64,000 nt of DNA, from assembly GCA_037501455.1 (NCBI GenBank), contig CM074858.1:41413001-41477000 (forward strand). Direction: 5' to 3'. This stretch comes from Lantana camara (lineage: Eukaryota > Streptophyta > Magnoliopsida > Lamiales > Verbenaceae). Under the pieces are notes generated by a model. The model did no database searches, was not told the DNA's origin, and was given only the letters and a program-made list of their open reading frames with translations. The stretch's first letter is position 1. Each line of letters begins with the position of its first letter. This document shows positions 23,531 to 36,471 of this stretch, piece by piece. A program made the position numbers and the translations under genes.

Positions 23531-26477
23531 ATGTCTCATCCGAGAAACACTTGCGAAGCTGAGATACATGAAATACGTTGTGGATTCCTGTTAGACCTAC
23601 AAGCAAATCCAATCTATAAGTAGTCGGTCCGACTCTCTCCAGTATCTCATACGGTCCAACATATCTCGGGTTTAACTTTCCAGCTTTCCCAATTCGGGAA
23701 AACCCTTTCCTTGGCGATGCCTTCAGAAATACCTTTTCGCCCACTGTGAATTCCAAATCCCTTCTTTGTCGATCAGCATAACTCTTCTGCCTGTCTTGGG
23801 CAGCTTTCATTCTCTGGCGAATGATCTGAATCTTCTCCGTCGCTTCTCTTATCCATTTAGCTGAATTCACTCTGATCTGTCCTTCCTCAGTACATCTCGC
23901 TTCATCCAAATCCTAGTATAACGGGGATCTACATTTCATTCCATACAAGGCTTCACATGGAGCAGCTTTAATAGAAGCTTGATAACTATTATTGTATGCA
24001 AACTCCACAAGAGGTAAACACTCTTTCCATCTTTCCTGGAAGTCTAAAGCGCAAGCTCTTAGCATATCTTCAAAGTATTTGATCATCCTTTCGGATTGTC
24101 CATCCGTCTGAGGATGCGCTACAGTACTGAAGTTCAACTTCGTTCCCATCAAAGTCTGAATTTCCTTCCATAATTGCGACGTGAATTTCGGATCTCTATC
24201 CGACACTACACTATTTGGAACTCCATGTAATCTGACAATCTCTTGCTGATACAGCTTTGCCAACGTGCTGACCTTATCCATTTTCTTTACTGGCAAAAAG
24301 TGTGCTGACTTTGTCAATCGATCAATGATCACCCAGATACTATCTTGTCCTCCTCTGACTTTGGGTAATCCAGTGACAAAATCCATCGTGATTTGCTCCC
24401 ATTTCCATGTCGGAATCGGTAATGGTTGCAACTTCCCACTCGGCTTCTGGTGCTCAGCTTTAACTTTCTGACAAGTAAAGATCTCAAACGTAACTCCATA
24501 CAGGTAATGTCTCCACTTTCCAAGAGCAAAAATTATCACTGCTAATTCCAAATCATGTGTCGGGTAGTTGACTTCATGCGTTTTGAGTTTCCTTGATGCA
24601 TAGGCAATCACTTTTCCATTCTGCATCAAAACTCCTCCTAGTCCTTCTTTCGAAGCATCGGCGTAGACAGTGTATCCTTCTTTTCCTTCTAGTAACGCTA
24701 ACACGGGTGCAGTTGTTAGCATCTCCTTCAATCTTTGAAAACTTTGCTCACACTTCTCAGTCCATTCGAATTTCCCTTCTTTCTTTGTCAACTTAGTGAG
24801 AGGTGTAGCTATCTTCGAGAAATCTTTGACAAACCTTCGGTAGTAGCCAGCTAATCCCAGAAAACTCCTCACTTATGAAGGATTCTTCGGTAACTTCCAA
24901 TCTATAATCGTTTCGATCTTCGAGGGATCTACTTCGATTCCAGATCCTGATATGATGTGTCCGAGAAACATAACTCTCTCAAGCCAGAACTCACATTTGC
25001 TGAACTTTGCATATAGCTTGTGATCCAGCAAAGTGCGTAACACGATTCGAAGATGTTCAGCATGTTCCTCCGGTGTCTTCGAAAATACCAAAATATCGTC
25101 GATGAAGATTACTACAAACTTGTCGAGAAACGGCTTGAATATACGGTGCATCATATCCACGAATGCAGCTGGTGCGTTCGTCAAACCAAACGGCATTACT
25201 ACAAACTCAAAATGTCCGTATCGGCTGTTGAAAGCAGTCTTCGGAATATCTGCTTCCCTGATCTTCAATTGATAATATCCTTGTCTTAGATCTAAGTTAG
25301 AGTAGACCTTCGATCCTTGAAGTATATCGAACAACTCTTCAATATGAGGGAGAGGATACTTATTCTTGATCGTCATCCTGTTCAGCTCCCGATAGTCAAT
25401 GCATAAACGCAATGATCCATCCTTCTTCTTAACGAAAAGCACAGGCGCTCCCCACGGCGATGTGCTCCGTCGAACATATCCAGACTCAATCAGTTCATCC
25501 AATTGCTTCCTCAGTTCTTCCAATTCAGCTGGAGCCATTCTAAAAGGTGTCTTGGAGTACGGCTCAGCTCCTGATAACATCTCGATCGTAAACTCCAACT
25601 CTCGGTCAGGAGGTAACGAATCCAAATGCTCAGGAAACACATCTAGGAACTCGTTCACCACTTTCACTTCTTCGATCTTAAGTTGATCTCTCGGTCTATT
25701 CAAAAGATAAGCAACAATTCCAATAGCTCCTTTCTGAATCAACTTCTTAGCTTCTATCGAAGAAATCACTGATAACTTCTCAACTTTCCCCTCTGATGTC
25801 CCACTTTCATCTTCTTCCAAGATGATCTCTTTCTTGTAACAATCCAACTTAGCTCGGTACTTAGACAACCAATCCATACCAAGTATAACATCGTATCTTG
25901 TCATCAACAATTCAATCAGATCCGTCAGGTAACAACGGGTACCAATATATATAGGGCAACGTTTATATACTTGATCCGTAACAAGGCAAGTTCCCAAAGG
26001 AGAACTCACTTTAAATTTATATGGCAAGTATTCAAGTGGAAACTGTAAATGCACACATAATTTAGATGCAACAAATAAATGCGTAGCACCAGGGTCATAC
26101 AAGACCTTAACTGGCGTGTTAAGAATGTGCACAATACCTTCCACAACAGACGAAGGATCAATCTCCTCCTTACCATCCAAAGCATAAGCTCTGCCTTTGA
26201 CCACCGGTTTGTTCGTCGTACCCACCACCCCTTTTCCTTTATCCTGGACCCCAAATCTCCTGATCTTGTGCGGGCAACTATCCATCTGGTGCTCAGGGGA
26301 ACCACACGCGAAACACTGTCCAGCTTTCTTGCGATAGTTCTCCTCAATGTGTCCCGTTCGGCGACAATATCGGCAAACAATTTCCTCTGGCCCTGGCTGA
26401 GGTGCTCTCTGCTGTTGTGGCGCCTTCTGGTACTGTTGTGGCACTTTCTGCTTCTGTGCTTGCTGTTTTGGTGGAGC
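23531..26477 (-). pseudogene. pol: G1 Pol: protease, RT, RNase H (partial), integrase
   Basis: Gypsy-order polyprotein. From the N-terminus: zinc knuckles (first [14 protein letters not shown] lacks its last Cys, second [14 protein letters not shown] is intact), protease DPGATHLF near 26090, RT with IDYRELN and the catalytic FIDDILVFS near 25100, RNase H with YADASKEGLGG near 24670, integrase core with DFVTGLP, SDRDPKFTS and GQSER, and the C-terminal GPYEILERVGP (GPY/F module). In-frame stops lie at 24873 and 23910; the frame is otherwise uninterrupted. At about 24475 RNase H jumps from FEIFT directly to CQKVKAEH, so the end of RNase H and the integrase zinc finger (about 180 codons against the family) are missing in frame. 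S3 cuts the C-terminus at 23531. Confidence 0.9.
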
Positions 26478-27314
26478 GTTCTACTGTTGATGTTGTGGTG
26501 CTACCATTGGCTTCTTCCCGGTTCCTTGGGGAAAAGATCCGGATGGTCGCTTGTTCCCTTGATAAGGCTTAGGGTTAGAAGGTCCTTGACGTGCAGTAGT
26601 TATCTTGATCTCCTTGTGTGCAGCTTCAACCCTTAGCGCTCTATCAACAACCCGGTTGTAGGTCTCAATGTCCAAAGATGCAAGTGCCAACCGAAGTTTG
26701 GGCTTCAGTCCATCAATAAACCTCTTTGTCTTGCGAAGCTCATCAGTCAGAATATGAGGCGCATACTTGATCAGCCTCACAAACCTAGCCTCATACTCCA
26801 TCACATTCATAGTTCCCTTAACCAAACTCATAAACTCAGCCTCTCGTGCATTACTAGTTACTTGAGGCGTATACTTCTGCTGAAACTCTCTGATAAACTC
26901 GTCCCAACTTCCCTCAACGTTGTTCTCAATCCACATGTGCTGAACGTGCTTCCACCAATTATATGCAGCTCCTTCCATAAGAAAAGTAGCATACCGAACT
27001 CTTTCACGATCCTCTGGGCAGATCTCCATAGCCTCAAAAATCTTCTCAAGACTAGTAATCCAATTCTCAGCCTTTAGGTCGTTCGGTTCTCCATAGAACT
27101 TAGGTGGATTCATCCTCAGAAATTTTTCCAGTGACCTTTCATTATGAGGATTATCTCTCGGTGCACAAGCCCTCATAAAATATCATAGCACATCCCTTAA
27201 CTCTGGAGTTCCCTCCCGTTCAGGGGGTGGCATGACATCTCTTTGGGGTGGTGTGACATCTCTTTGGGGTGGCAGTGGTGGTACACAATTCCGGGGTGCT
27301 CTTCTTGGTGGCAT
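26478..27314 (-). pseudogene. gag: G1 Gag
   Basis: Retrotransposon Gag of the gypsy family, start MPPRRAPR at 27314. Conserved elements include NPPKFYGEPNDLKAENWI, the YNWWKHV motif and the segment around WDEFIREFQQKY. A proline-rich N-terminus contains a repeated PPQRDV unit. A TGA at 27183 and a TAG at 26478 interrupt the frame, which otherwise continues into Pol without a shift. It forms the particle shell in the family; here it cannot be made intact. Confidence 0.88.
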
Positions 27315-28124
27315 GTTGTTACTGAATTCATAAGCATTCCGATATATATATTCGATGCATGACATATAATGATTCACACCGTAACCACGTATTCACATTC
27401 CCACGTAGTCACATATAAGTATGAGAACAACACATTCCCATAACAACTCATCAACAAAGATTCAAGATCTTCCAAACATATCATATAATCAGAAACAACT
27501 GTCAGACAACATATAAACAGGAATAGAAGCTCGGGTAACATATCAGAAACATGTATAACATATCCCAAAACATGATCAACATGTAAATGGGAACAGAACG
27601 TGTACTGTCATATCAACAAGAACTGTAACATGTATAGCATGATCAGAAGTATGATCAATCTAACAACAAGAATATCAGCATGCTAACAATAAATGAAATG
27701 GCATGATACTATCAACGGTCCTAATGGTATCTTGAAGCAACTCTAAGACTCATGCAATGACAGTTATGGAAAGCAGTAAACAGATATCCAACATAAAGCC
27801 GAAAGTTTTATAACTGTGCAAGGTTTGGTAAATTTTACTACAGGCCACATGTTAACAGTATTAATTCAAAATGGGGAGGACCCGATACTATCGAGTTGAC
27901 TCCCTTACAGGCCTTACCAATCCGTCCAACCCTGCTGAAAATAACCTAATACGTACCAAGTCATCTGAACCGTCATCCGTGGTGCTAAAAGTCGGGGATC
28001 ATCTACCATAGCTATACATCCCCTCATCCAAAAGTCAGTCCTGAACTGTCCCGGCTATACGCCCGCCATCCATAGATAGATATATATGCATCAGTACTAT
28101 ATACAGAAAACCTCCCGTCAGCAA
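27315..28124 (-). other. G1 spacer between the upstream ORF and gag
   Basis: About 800 bp with no supported coding frame. It is AT-rich and has repeated words such as AACATGTATA and CATGATCAACATG at 27550-27640. Nothing further is recognised. Confidence 0.5.
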
Positions 28125-28805
28125 TCAACCCTGATAACTGTGGTCCAAAGAACCCCTGGTGGTGTCATCAGAAACAGCAACGACCTCACCCTGTCCGTGT
28201 CCTGCTGGCTCATCTCCGCCATCATCATCATCATCAGATCCTCCATCGCCTCCTTCTGACTAATCCTGCATAGGCTCGGGCTCCTGAGAGGCCTGACTGA
28301 CATCCTGACCCTCGACCTCCTCAACTGCCTGCTCATCGGATAAGTGATAGGTATCATACAAGAGAGCTCTCACGCGTGCACGGTAGTGCTGGTGATGCTC
28401 CATAGAAGTGTCGCGATCAATAGTCATCTGCATAAGATCTACCTCCAGCTCAGCAATACGAGCAGCTCTCTGATCAGCAATATGAGTCATCTCTGCAGCA
28501 TGCTCACGAGCGATGTCCCTATCAATCTGGTACTACAGTGATTGATCCTGATGGCGCATAGACTCCAACCTGACCTCACGGGTCCTCTGATACTCCTGAA
28601 AGTAACCATCTCTCTCAGACTCGAGATAGTGCACAACTCTGTTAGGATAGGAATACCCAGGTCTGCCACTGTTCCTAGACCTGCGCCAGGTGTAGAAACG
28701 AGTGCCTCAGCGGGGAGAAACTGCCACAGTACACGGGCCCTCAAACTGCTTAAAGAAAGCCTCATCCATCTGCTGATTAGGATCCTGGTGTGGCTGAACT
28801 GCCAT
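28125..28805 (-). pseudogene. Extra ORF upstream of gag in G1 (unknown function)
   Basis: A 227-codon frame in the element's sense direction, from an ATG at 28805 to a TGA at 28125, with three in-frame stops at 28707, 28533 and 28260. The frame is otherwise coherent: after an aromatic/basic region (FYTWRRSRN, SYPNRVVHYLESERDGY) comes a charged, probably coiled-coil part (REHAAEMTHIADQRAARIAE), then an acidic tail with SDDDDDGGDE. The likely codons lost at the stops are CGA and CAG, consistent with C-to-T decay of a real gene. I do not recognise the family. Plant Tat/Ogre gypsy elements are known to carry an ORF before gag, but I see no specific similarity. Confidence 0.55.
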
Positions 28806-28889
28806 AGCTATACAGAAGATACCACAGATATGAAATCCAGATAATAGAACCATGCAATCCCCAAATATCCTGTCTCGATGCAATGTGAG

Positions 28890-31533
28890 TGTAGCACCCT
28901 AACCCCCTGGGCACCACATCCCCCGCACTATAGCCTCGATCCACGTATGAAATGGAAAATCCATACATAAACCAAAACTATAGCGAACGGGTGACAAATA
29001 AAATGACGAGCTAGGCGGGACACTCTCCCCAACAAAACCAGAGCAAACAGGATAATGAAAGCGGAAGCAATAAGATCATTCATACATATAGGTACCATAT
29101 ATATTGAATCGATACGTATAGATACCAGCTTAACTATCAATACATTATCATCTCTTAATAATATACATATTCGAGTATCCAAAACGTGAGAACATTGTTA
29201 TAACATGAAACTATACAAAAGGGTATGAACCTAGACCCGTGGAAGTGCAAGACTCGAACAACTCCCGCCTAGCACGACCACGCTCTCAAGTACCTGAAAA
29301 GTGAAGTATCAGTCTATCGAAGACTGAGTGAGGGGCAATAAATATATATAACACACATCTCATGCAAGGTGTAGCCTCGGGTGAAGACTTTAGAAATGAA
29401 TGGAATATGTAGTTCAAGAAACTTAATCTTTGCCCGAGATTACAACCCATCACTTTAACATTTTAGCTTAAACATTTCATGAACGTGTGACCCCGGCGAG
29501 TAGGGGCGAATCTCCAACCATAACACCAAACGTGACAATACGTGCTTGCTTTATCAATTCAATACATGATCATGCAATTTCATTTAGTGGTCATATAGAC
29601 AATTTCATGCTTGAAATCATGCGATAACCCGAGGATAACCCGACATGCCGGATTAATCCCCAGTCTCCTTCTTCCTCCGGATGATAGCGAGTTTGCAAGG
29701 CTCGACTATCCACGACATGGTGTGTGTAGAGGACATGACCCTCTAGACACGGAACTCCTTCCACCACTAATCTCCTAGTGGCTTCGGGGGTGATCCCAAC
29801 AATGTGAGGATAATTCAGGAGTTACCCGTCAGCCCTTGCTTTCCCGGTTGGCTCAAGAATTACCCTCGGGCCCACGTGCAATCATGTACTCGCCAAACTT
29901 GCTTGAAATCATGACAATCAATACTTTCTTGCTTGAAATGCTTATAACTTTGAAAACGTTTATAATTATAATAGGTTTTGGCCAAAAATAGCACATAAGG
30001 GTGGTAGGGTTCTATGTACATAACCTAAAACCTCACCTTTCTTGCAAAATACAATAAATGTGGTGTTCTAAGGAGCTTGCTCCCCGTCCACGCCCTCGTG
30101 ACCTGTGCAAATACGACGTATATTCGTGAGACATGACCTAAAATGACCAAAATATGACGAACGGCGGAAATGTATCGAGACGACCATGAAAATGCAATGT
30201 GGTATGATAACATGTCGTTTCACATCATATTAGCACATATTATAGCAATTCGGGGTCAAAGAAGTCGTTGGATCGAGGGGTCATTTTCGTAATTTTATGC
30301 AGTGAATTTTGCACTGCAAGCCAGGTGGGAACGGCCGTTCCGGTCCCCTTTGCAAAATGGGAACGGTCGTTCCCATAAACCCCCAAAAACGTGCCAACGT
30401 TTTCCATTTTTAAAAACGCGCCTTGCTGGGAACGGCCCTTCCGGCTCCAAGGCCAAAATGGGAACGGCCGTTCCCGTGGTCGGCCACCTGTTTTATTTGA
30501 AAAGATGGGAACGCCCGTTCCCACAATACCTTGAGGCTGGGAACGGTCGTTCCCAGTTTCTGAAACTTTGAAGAACAGAGCAGAAACAGGGGATGCTCAC
30601 GGGAATGAGCAACAAAGCAACAAAAATTCCATTCTCAATCCCCAAAATCATGATTTCTGGAAATATACATGCATATATGCTCAAGAAATGATACCATAAC
30701 ACCTAAACACTTAAAGCACAAAATATCCTCAAGAATTCATGATTTCAAGTTCATGATCACACTTGATCATTCATGCCAAATTTTCAATGATTTCATGAAT
30801 AAATCATGCTATAATTCGTGATATAATCAACCAATCATGCTTCCAACTAGAATTAATTCATCTAGCACACCCAAGTAAAACCCTAACTTATACATATATG
30901 ATCAAAGATCATCAACTCATGCCAAACCAACCTTGAAAACTAAGAAATGGATGAAGAAGAAGATGATGATGATGAACTTCCAATTCCTTGAAAGATTTCT
31001 TGAAATCTTGATGATTGATTGAAAAACTTCTTTCCTTTCTTTCCTTGGAGAAACCGAGAGTGAGAGAGAGATGAATATGTTGGAAAATTTTGATAGAATT
31101 GATCAAGGAAGCTTGAAGAAGCTTATACCGTTACATTCCATTCTTGATTTTTGTGAAATATGCTAATTGCCAATTAATCCCTTAATTTGTGAATTTATGC
31201 AATCAAGTATGCTACAATTTGAAATTTGTTCAATTAAGTCCTTGGAAGATGATGCAATCAAGTCCCAAAAGTTTTAAATTGAATATTTAGGGACAATTTG
31301 GTAATTTAAAACACTCTCGGTAATTATTTCATGCAATAAATATTTTTCGTGTCATGAAATAATATTTTCAATGATATGAATTCAAATAATTGATATAAAT
31401 AATATTTCATGAATTTTGTAAAATTATGAGATGCCACGTAAAATAGTATGAAATTAAAGAAAGAAAATAAAATCCTACGCTCAAAACGGACACGTGGCGT
31501 GCTTACCTGTTCATCCGGAACCGGGGCGTTACA
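28890..31533 (-). mobile_element. Solo LTR S4 (gypsy type) in the G1 leader
   Basis: 2644 bp, plus-strand ends TGTAGCACCCTA and GGGGCGTTACA, flanked by GTGAG (28885-28889 and 31534-31538). Sense order: donor-like CAAG|GTTGG at 30932/30931, palindromes 30554-30327, acceptor TTGCACAG ending 30103, putative 66-nt exon 30102-30037, donor AAAG|GTGAGG, hairpin 29311-29325, CCGCCTAG box near 29268. It is very similar over its whole length to Lc, so the two belong to one family. Confidence 0.93.
30327..30554 (-). repeat. Palindrome cluster in S4, arms GGGAAC/GTTCCC
   Basis: Six 16-bp copies around GGGAACGGCCGTTCCC start at 30327, 30359, 30428, 30460, 30507 and 30539. They form three pairs, each exactly 32 bp apart; distances between pairs are 69 and 47 bp. 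The centres vary (GGCCG, GGTCG, GGCCC, GCCCG). Confidence 0.95.
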
Positions 31534-31621
31534 GTGAGAATGATCCTGGATGCAATGCGTGAACAATCCATGATGCAACATGAGAGCAATCTAGGTTAAG
31601 TCTCTTCTTACTTAACCCGAT

Positions 31622-31633
31622 GCTCTGATACCA
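31622..31633 (-). promoter_or_regulatory. G1 primer-binding site (tRNA-iMet)
   Basis: The minus strand reads TGGTATCAGAGC, complementary to the 3' end of plant initiator-Met tRNA, 8 bp inside the 5' LTR end. Confidence 0.9.
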
Positions 31634-31641
31634 CCTCGGGC

Positions 31642-34600
31642 TGTGATGCCCCCACCCGTACCAGAACAAGAGGAGAGCGGCGTCTCAACCCCCGCACTAA
31701 AGCACCTCTCAAGTAATGGTGTGAGCCATCACTCAAGAAATACTCCAGCGAACGGCTATCTATCTCAGAACTATACATGTATAACGATGCGGCTATGCAG
31801 TGGAAAATCAGAGTATTTTAAAACTTTTCAAAACATGTGCGTGATGGCATGTAACAAGCAAGAACATATTGATCGTGTAAGAGAGACTCGGCATATCAGA
31901 ACATATAACATATTCACAAATAAGTACCGATATAACAGAATCCATAATATCGGTAACATAGTAACAGAAAGAGTATAACAAAGATACCCAAGTATTCAAA
32001 AACATAAAGTGATGCAGCCATAAAACATATGCAGGACAATCTAGAGCTTCAAGATACCTCTAGACTGCGGCTGCAAGACCTGAAACCATGAGGCAAGAAA
32101 ACGGGAGAGGTATTAGTCAAAAGGACTAAGTGAGGGAATACTTAAAAGAAAGTACTGAATGATAAAGAACTTGAAGTAATGTTCAGAACTGTTAAATGCA
32201 ATGCTTTAAAGAAGAACTTGAAACAAGTTCGGTTGATAAAACTCTTTGAATGTGATGCTGTAAAAGAATGCACGTTTTAAAACATTTTCATGAATGCTAT
32301 CACACACGCACACATATGTTGTTGATGGTTCATAGTTCTTTCATAAAACGGGATAAGGGTAAAGTGAACTTTTCCAGATATGAACCATCCTTTATGAAAC
32401 AGAATTTTGCCCGCAAGCTAGGCTCCTCCATCCTTACTCCAGAAAATATGATTTCGTAGAGTATCGGACCGAGGTCAACAATAACTCCACACACAGTAGA
32501 GTATCAGACAAAGGTCAACAATACCCCACTAACACATACAAACATGCACCATCCTCCACCGGTTGTCACTTCGGGTAACTAGCCCTAGGCGACCTGTAAA
32601 CATGTAATGGGAACAGATTTGCTGTCCGTTCCCAGGCAGATTGTCCTGACTTAACAAACCTCCTGTTAAAAGTTGGTGTCAATTGTCTAAGTGTGGCGGC
32701 CGGTATTGGTGATATCGTTGGCGCACACCTCCCGAACATCACCTCCACACATAACCGCCGGGCCCAAACTGTAAACTGTACGCTTGCATTTAAGATTAGC
32801 AGTGACCAGAGTACCACTCCAGTATGCTAACTATAACATGTGAAACTGTAACTATAACATATGATGCTGTCTGTAAAATATATGATTCTGTCTTAAAACA
32901 TATGATGTTGTCTGTAAAACTGTACTTTGAAAAAATATGCAGAACATGTAACTGTCTTTGAACAAGAATGCTGAACTTTGGAAAACATGTGCTGTAGATC
33001 AAGGTATACTATTAAAGTATGAATGATCAATTCAAAAGAATGTCCCGATAAAAGGGATAGTTCAAAACGAGGTTTAGCTTTGAATTTCAAAACATATGAT
33101 ACGATAGTATAATCGTGGTTCCAGTTGGAAAACATTTATAACTTCACCTCACCTATTAGTAACAAAAGGTAGGTAGACAGATTATGCGGTGCCCTGGGGA
33201 TCCCAGTGCTCAACTTTAACTCCTGTAGGTGGTGTACTAGAGTGAGCTTAAGAACTAAGACCCACTACTAACCAAGATGCATATGAAATGCATGAAACAA
33301 TGAACAAGGAACATGTAAAGAACATATAACACAAGAGAGCAATACCATTTAAGGTATTCAAGAAAGGTAACACACAAAGGAATACGTTAAATTGAGTTAC
33401 TCACAACGTGAGACTATGATCTTACTATAACCGAGTAAGCTTTAGTCAAATTATGAATCCTATCGCAAACCTTAGGTTAAGAAACAAGTCCACGAAAGAA
33501 AACACATTTTAGACCCTTGATATGGAAACCCTAGGTGCAAATGTCTATTAAGAAAGCACAAGTTTTATTTCACTTTTACTATTCAAAAGCACTATTCAAA
33601 AGTACTATTCAAGATTACTATTCATAGTTACTATTCACAGGTTACTATCACATATCGGGTCAAACCCTTACTATACACACACACCCACACACACGGTACA
33701 CACACACACACCATGCACGTACACACACACACACACGGCATGCACACACACACACACCCCCCATAATTAAATTATGATCTTGATTATAACCTATAGTTTC
33801 AAGTTCATGTTAATACAATCAAGTGTGATCTAGGTTAAAGGTATAACCTATGGTTAAGAGATCCAATTAAGGCATAAGATCAATTTATGAAACACTATTC
33901 TATCTTAGGTTATAACATGTGACACTATTAAAGTGTATAACATATGATCAAGGCTTTAAACCATTAATCCATATCATATCATAAGCTCAATTCATAATTC
34001 AAGAATCATATAACAATGTGACAACATTTCAGAACATATATCATATCATATCATATCATATATCATGAACCTTTAGGCATGTAACATGTAACAATTAAAT
34101 TCAATACCAACATGTAACAAGTTGTGACATAATTAATTGTAAATCACTATTCCATTAGCTAGCATGCATGAACATAATTCAAATTCCATAATCATGCATC
34201 AATTCTCATAATATAACAATCATATCACATGATCATAGCATATACTAGAGCAATTCATAACATATTCAAGCATATACTAAACAATTAAAACATATAAACA
34301 TGCATTCAAACATATCATGAAAACTATATAATAAATGCATAAAATAAAATCCTATATGGCTTAGGGAAGACCCTAAGACCCAACCTAAACATAATATAAA
34401 CATACGATAACATAAAAACATAAACTAAACTAAAACATAACATAAACTAAAGCATAAAAATAAAACAACTAACCTATGCTCACAAGGGGGGGAGACGGCA
34501 AGAGGGGGAGAGGGAGAGAAGAAAGGGTGTTGTTAACACAAAAAATGAGCAAGGATTCAAATGGCATGAGGGGGGTATTTATAGGTGTTGGAAAGCCCCT

Positions 34601-35656
34601 CACCTTGGAAATAAAATGTAAGGAAGGGTATGAGAGCAAAATGGAATCGATTCTCTTGGAAGCTTCATCATCTTGAAGTTAAAAATGGGGCTGCTGGGGG
34701 TATTTCTGTAATTTCGTTGCCCAAGACTCGAGGATAAGTGGCTGGAAGTATAACCATTCCGACGGCAAGAAAATGAGCTTCGAAACACATATTCATATGT
34801 CAAAATCGGATTTACCGTTTGAAAGATACATTAGTTTTAGTGAATAAAAGTTTTGAGCTCGAAACTCAACACGAGTGAAAAATGACTTTCTAGAATGATT
34901 TTCAAGTCCGGAAATTTTTGAAAAATCATAAAATAAATCGAGAAGCGTTTTGAATCCAATATCGACTATAAAACGTTTTACCGTCAAAAAGTTGAAAACG
35001 TAGAATGAGTAGTGAATTCTCACGTACGAACGTACGCTTCAAAATTTCAAGCTAGGGTTTGAATCAAGAGTTGTAAAATATCTCAAAAATCTTGAAATAG
35101 CTCAAGTAATGCAAATCTGAAGAGAAAACATTTTTCGAATGAAAACCGTTCGAAAAAGGAATAGTGAACTAGGGTTTTCGAAAACGTTTACAATAAAACA
35201 AAGCTCCAGAATAGATTTCCAAGCCAAGAATGATTTCAAAAGACTCGTCTCGACTCAAGGATCGATTCGACTGTAAACTTGGGTAGGTAAGGTATCAGAA
35301 TGAAAAGCTCATTTTTCAGATGAATAGTAACTTTCGTCGGTAAGTTCCAAAAGTACCCTTATGGTTCAAGAAAGACTCTCTGAGCTCGGGAAACAAGTTC
35401 AAACGATAGGGAAACATGTGTGATGAACCTCTAGGGTTCGAGTAACAATATGAACAAGGTAGGCTCGGGTTATGAATAGTAAACTGTATCAAAGATCAAG
35501 AATTCCCCCTTAAAACATGTCAGATCATATACGAGCACAAAGTTCATGTAAGAATACAATGCATGATGATTCAAAAAGTTGGATCACGGTCTATAAACGC
35601 TTTACCAATGCCCTTAACTTATTGTTTTCATCCAGGCCCTGTTTTGGGCTGTTACA
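31642..35656 (-). mobile_element. G1 5' LTR
   Basis: 4015 bp, uninterrupted, from TGTGATGCCCCCAC to GGGCTGTTACA on the plus strand. The first base positions carry TGTGATG instead of TGTAACG as in the 3' LTR. Similarity to the 3' LTR is high throughout, which implies a fairly recent insertion of G1. No palindrome cluster or leader architecture like that of S1-S4 was found. Confidence 0.93.
33675..33758. repeat. (CA)n microsatellite in the G1 5' LTR
   Basis: CACA tract matching the one at 18133 but with extra interruptions. Confidence 0.9.
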
Positions 35657-36471
35657 GCTACAAGGTATTTTGGGCACGAAGCTCAAGTTTAGTACCGCGT
35701 CACACCCTGAAACGGATGGCTAATCAGAGAGATTGATCAAGTATCTCGAAGTTTTGTTACGGGCCTGTACCTTGGATTTTGAAACCTCTTGGGACCAGCA
35801 ACTTCCCTTGATTGAGTTTGCCTACAACAACAGTTTTTAAGCCTCGATTGGTATGGCCTCTTATAAGTTACTCTATGGTCAGAAGTGCAGATCTCTGTTG
35901 TTCTTCGATTTAGAGGAGTGAAAATGGACTAAATAAAAGGGCGTTAAGAAGGGTGAGAAGTTGGAGAAACCTTCTAAAGCCATACGGGATATGATTGAGA
36001 AAGTCCAACTGGTACAACAACGAATCAAAGCAGCTCAGGATCAACAAAAGAGCGACGCCGACCTTCATAGAAGAGACCTCAAGTTTGAGGTTGGGGACCT
36101 TGGGTTCTTAAAGGCATCCCTGCGTAAGGGATTTGCTCGGATTAGGAGAGGAGGGAAGCTTAACCGTCGTTACCTAGGTCCATTTTTGATACTTGAGAAA
36201 ATCGAAGAAGTGGCGTATCGTTTGGACCTACCGCCGAGCTTGACCTGGATTCATAATCTCTTCCATGTTTCTCAAGTAAGGAAGTATTATCTTGATGAGT
36301 CCGAGATTCTCCCCGTTGAAGAGGTTGAAGAGGCTAATTTGCAATTGGATCTATCTTTTATCCAAAAGCCGGTGAAGATTCTCGATCACAAGTTTTAAGT
36401 ATTGAGAAACCGACAAATTCCCTTGGTAAAGGTTTTGTGGAAGCCACTTGGGAAACCGAGGACAAAATGAG
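35657..36471 (+). pseudogene. pol: Gypsy element G2 integrase C-terminus and partial chromodomain
   Basis: Resumes the integrase frame interrupted by G1: LGTKLKFSTASHPETDG, a TAA, then the catalytic-Glu region, the LIEFAYNNS segment followed by another stop, and LYGQKC. Next come the linker helix, the GPY/F module (RYLGPFLILEKI) and HNLFHVSQVRKYYLDE, then VKILDHKF with a stop. The chromodomain has lost a short piece between VKVLW and ATWETEDKM, and La interrupts it at 36472. Orientation and order agree with the left fragment at 12222-12373. Confidence 0.88.

Larger units (their letters stand above)
12374..35656 (-). mobile_element. Gypsy chromovirus G1, complete with both LTRs
   Basis: The element runs right to left: 5' LTR 31642-35656, primer site 31622-31633, an extra ORF upstream of gag, gag-pol with chromodomain, polypurine tract at 20111, and 3' LTR 12374-20110. 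The 5-bp duplication GCTAC flanks it (12369-12373 and 35657-35661). The host sequence on both sides is one interrupted gypsy integrase. Three later solo LTRs (S2, S3, S4) inflate it by about 9.5 kb. A C-terminal chromodomain and long LTRs suggest a Tekay/Del-like chromovirus; the clade is inferred. Its LTRs lack the palindrome and leader architecture of the other gypsy LTRs. Confidence 0.92.

Noticed and set aside
30327..30554. Repeat-spacer array resembling a small CRISPR
   Set aside because: The 16-bp repeats with 16-bp gaps occur in pairs with irregular gaps between pairs, in plant LTRs, with no cas genes. They are palindromic elements of the LTR.
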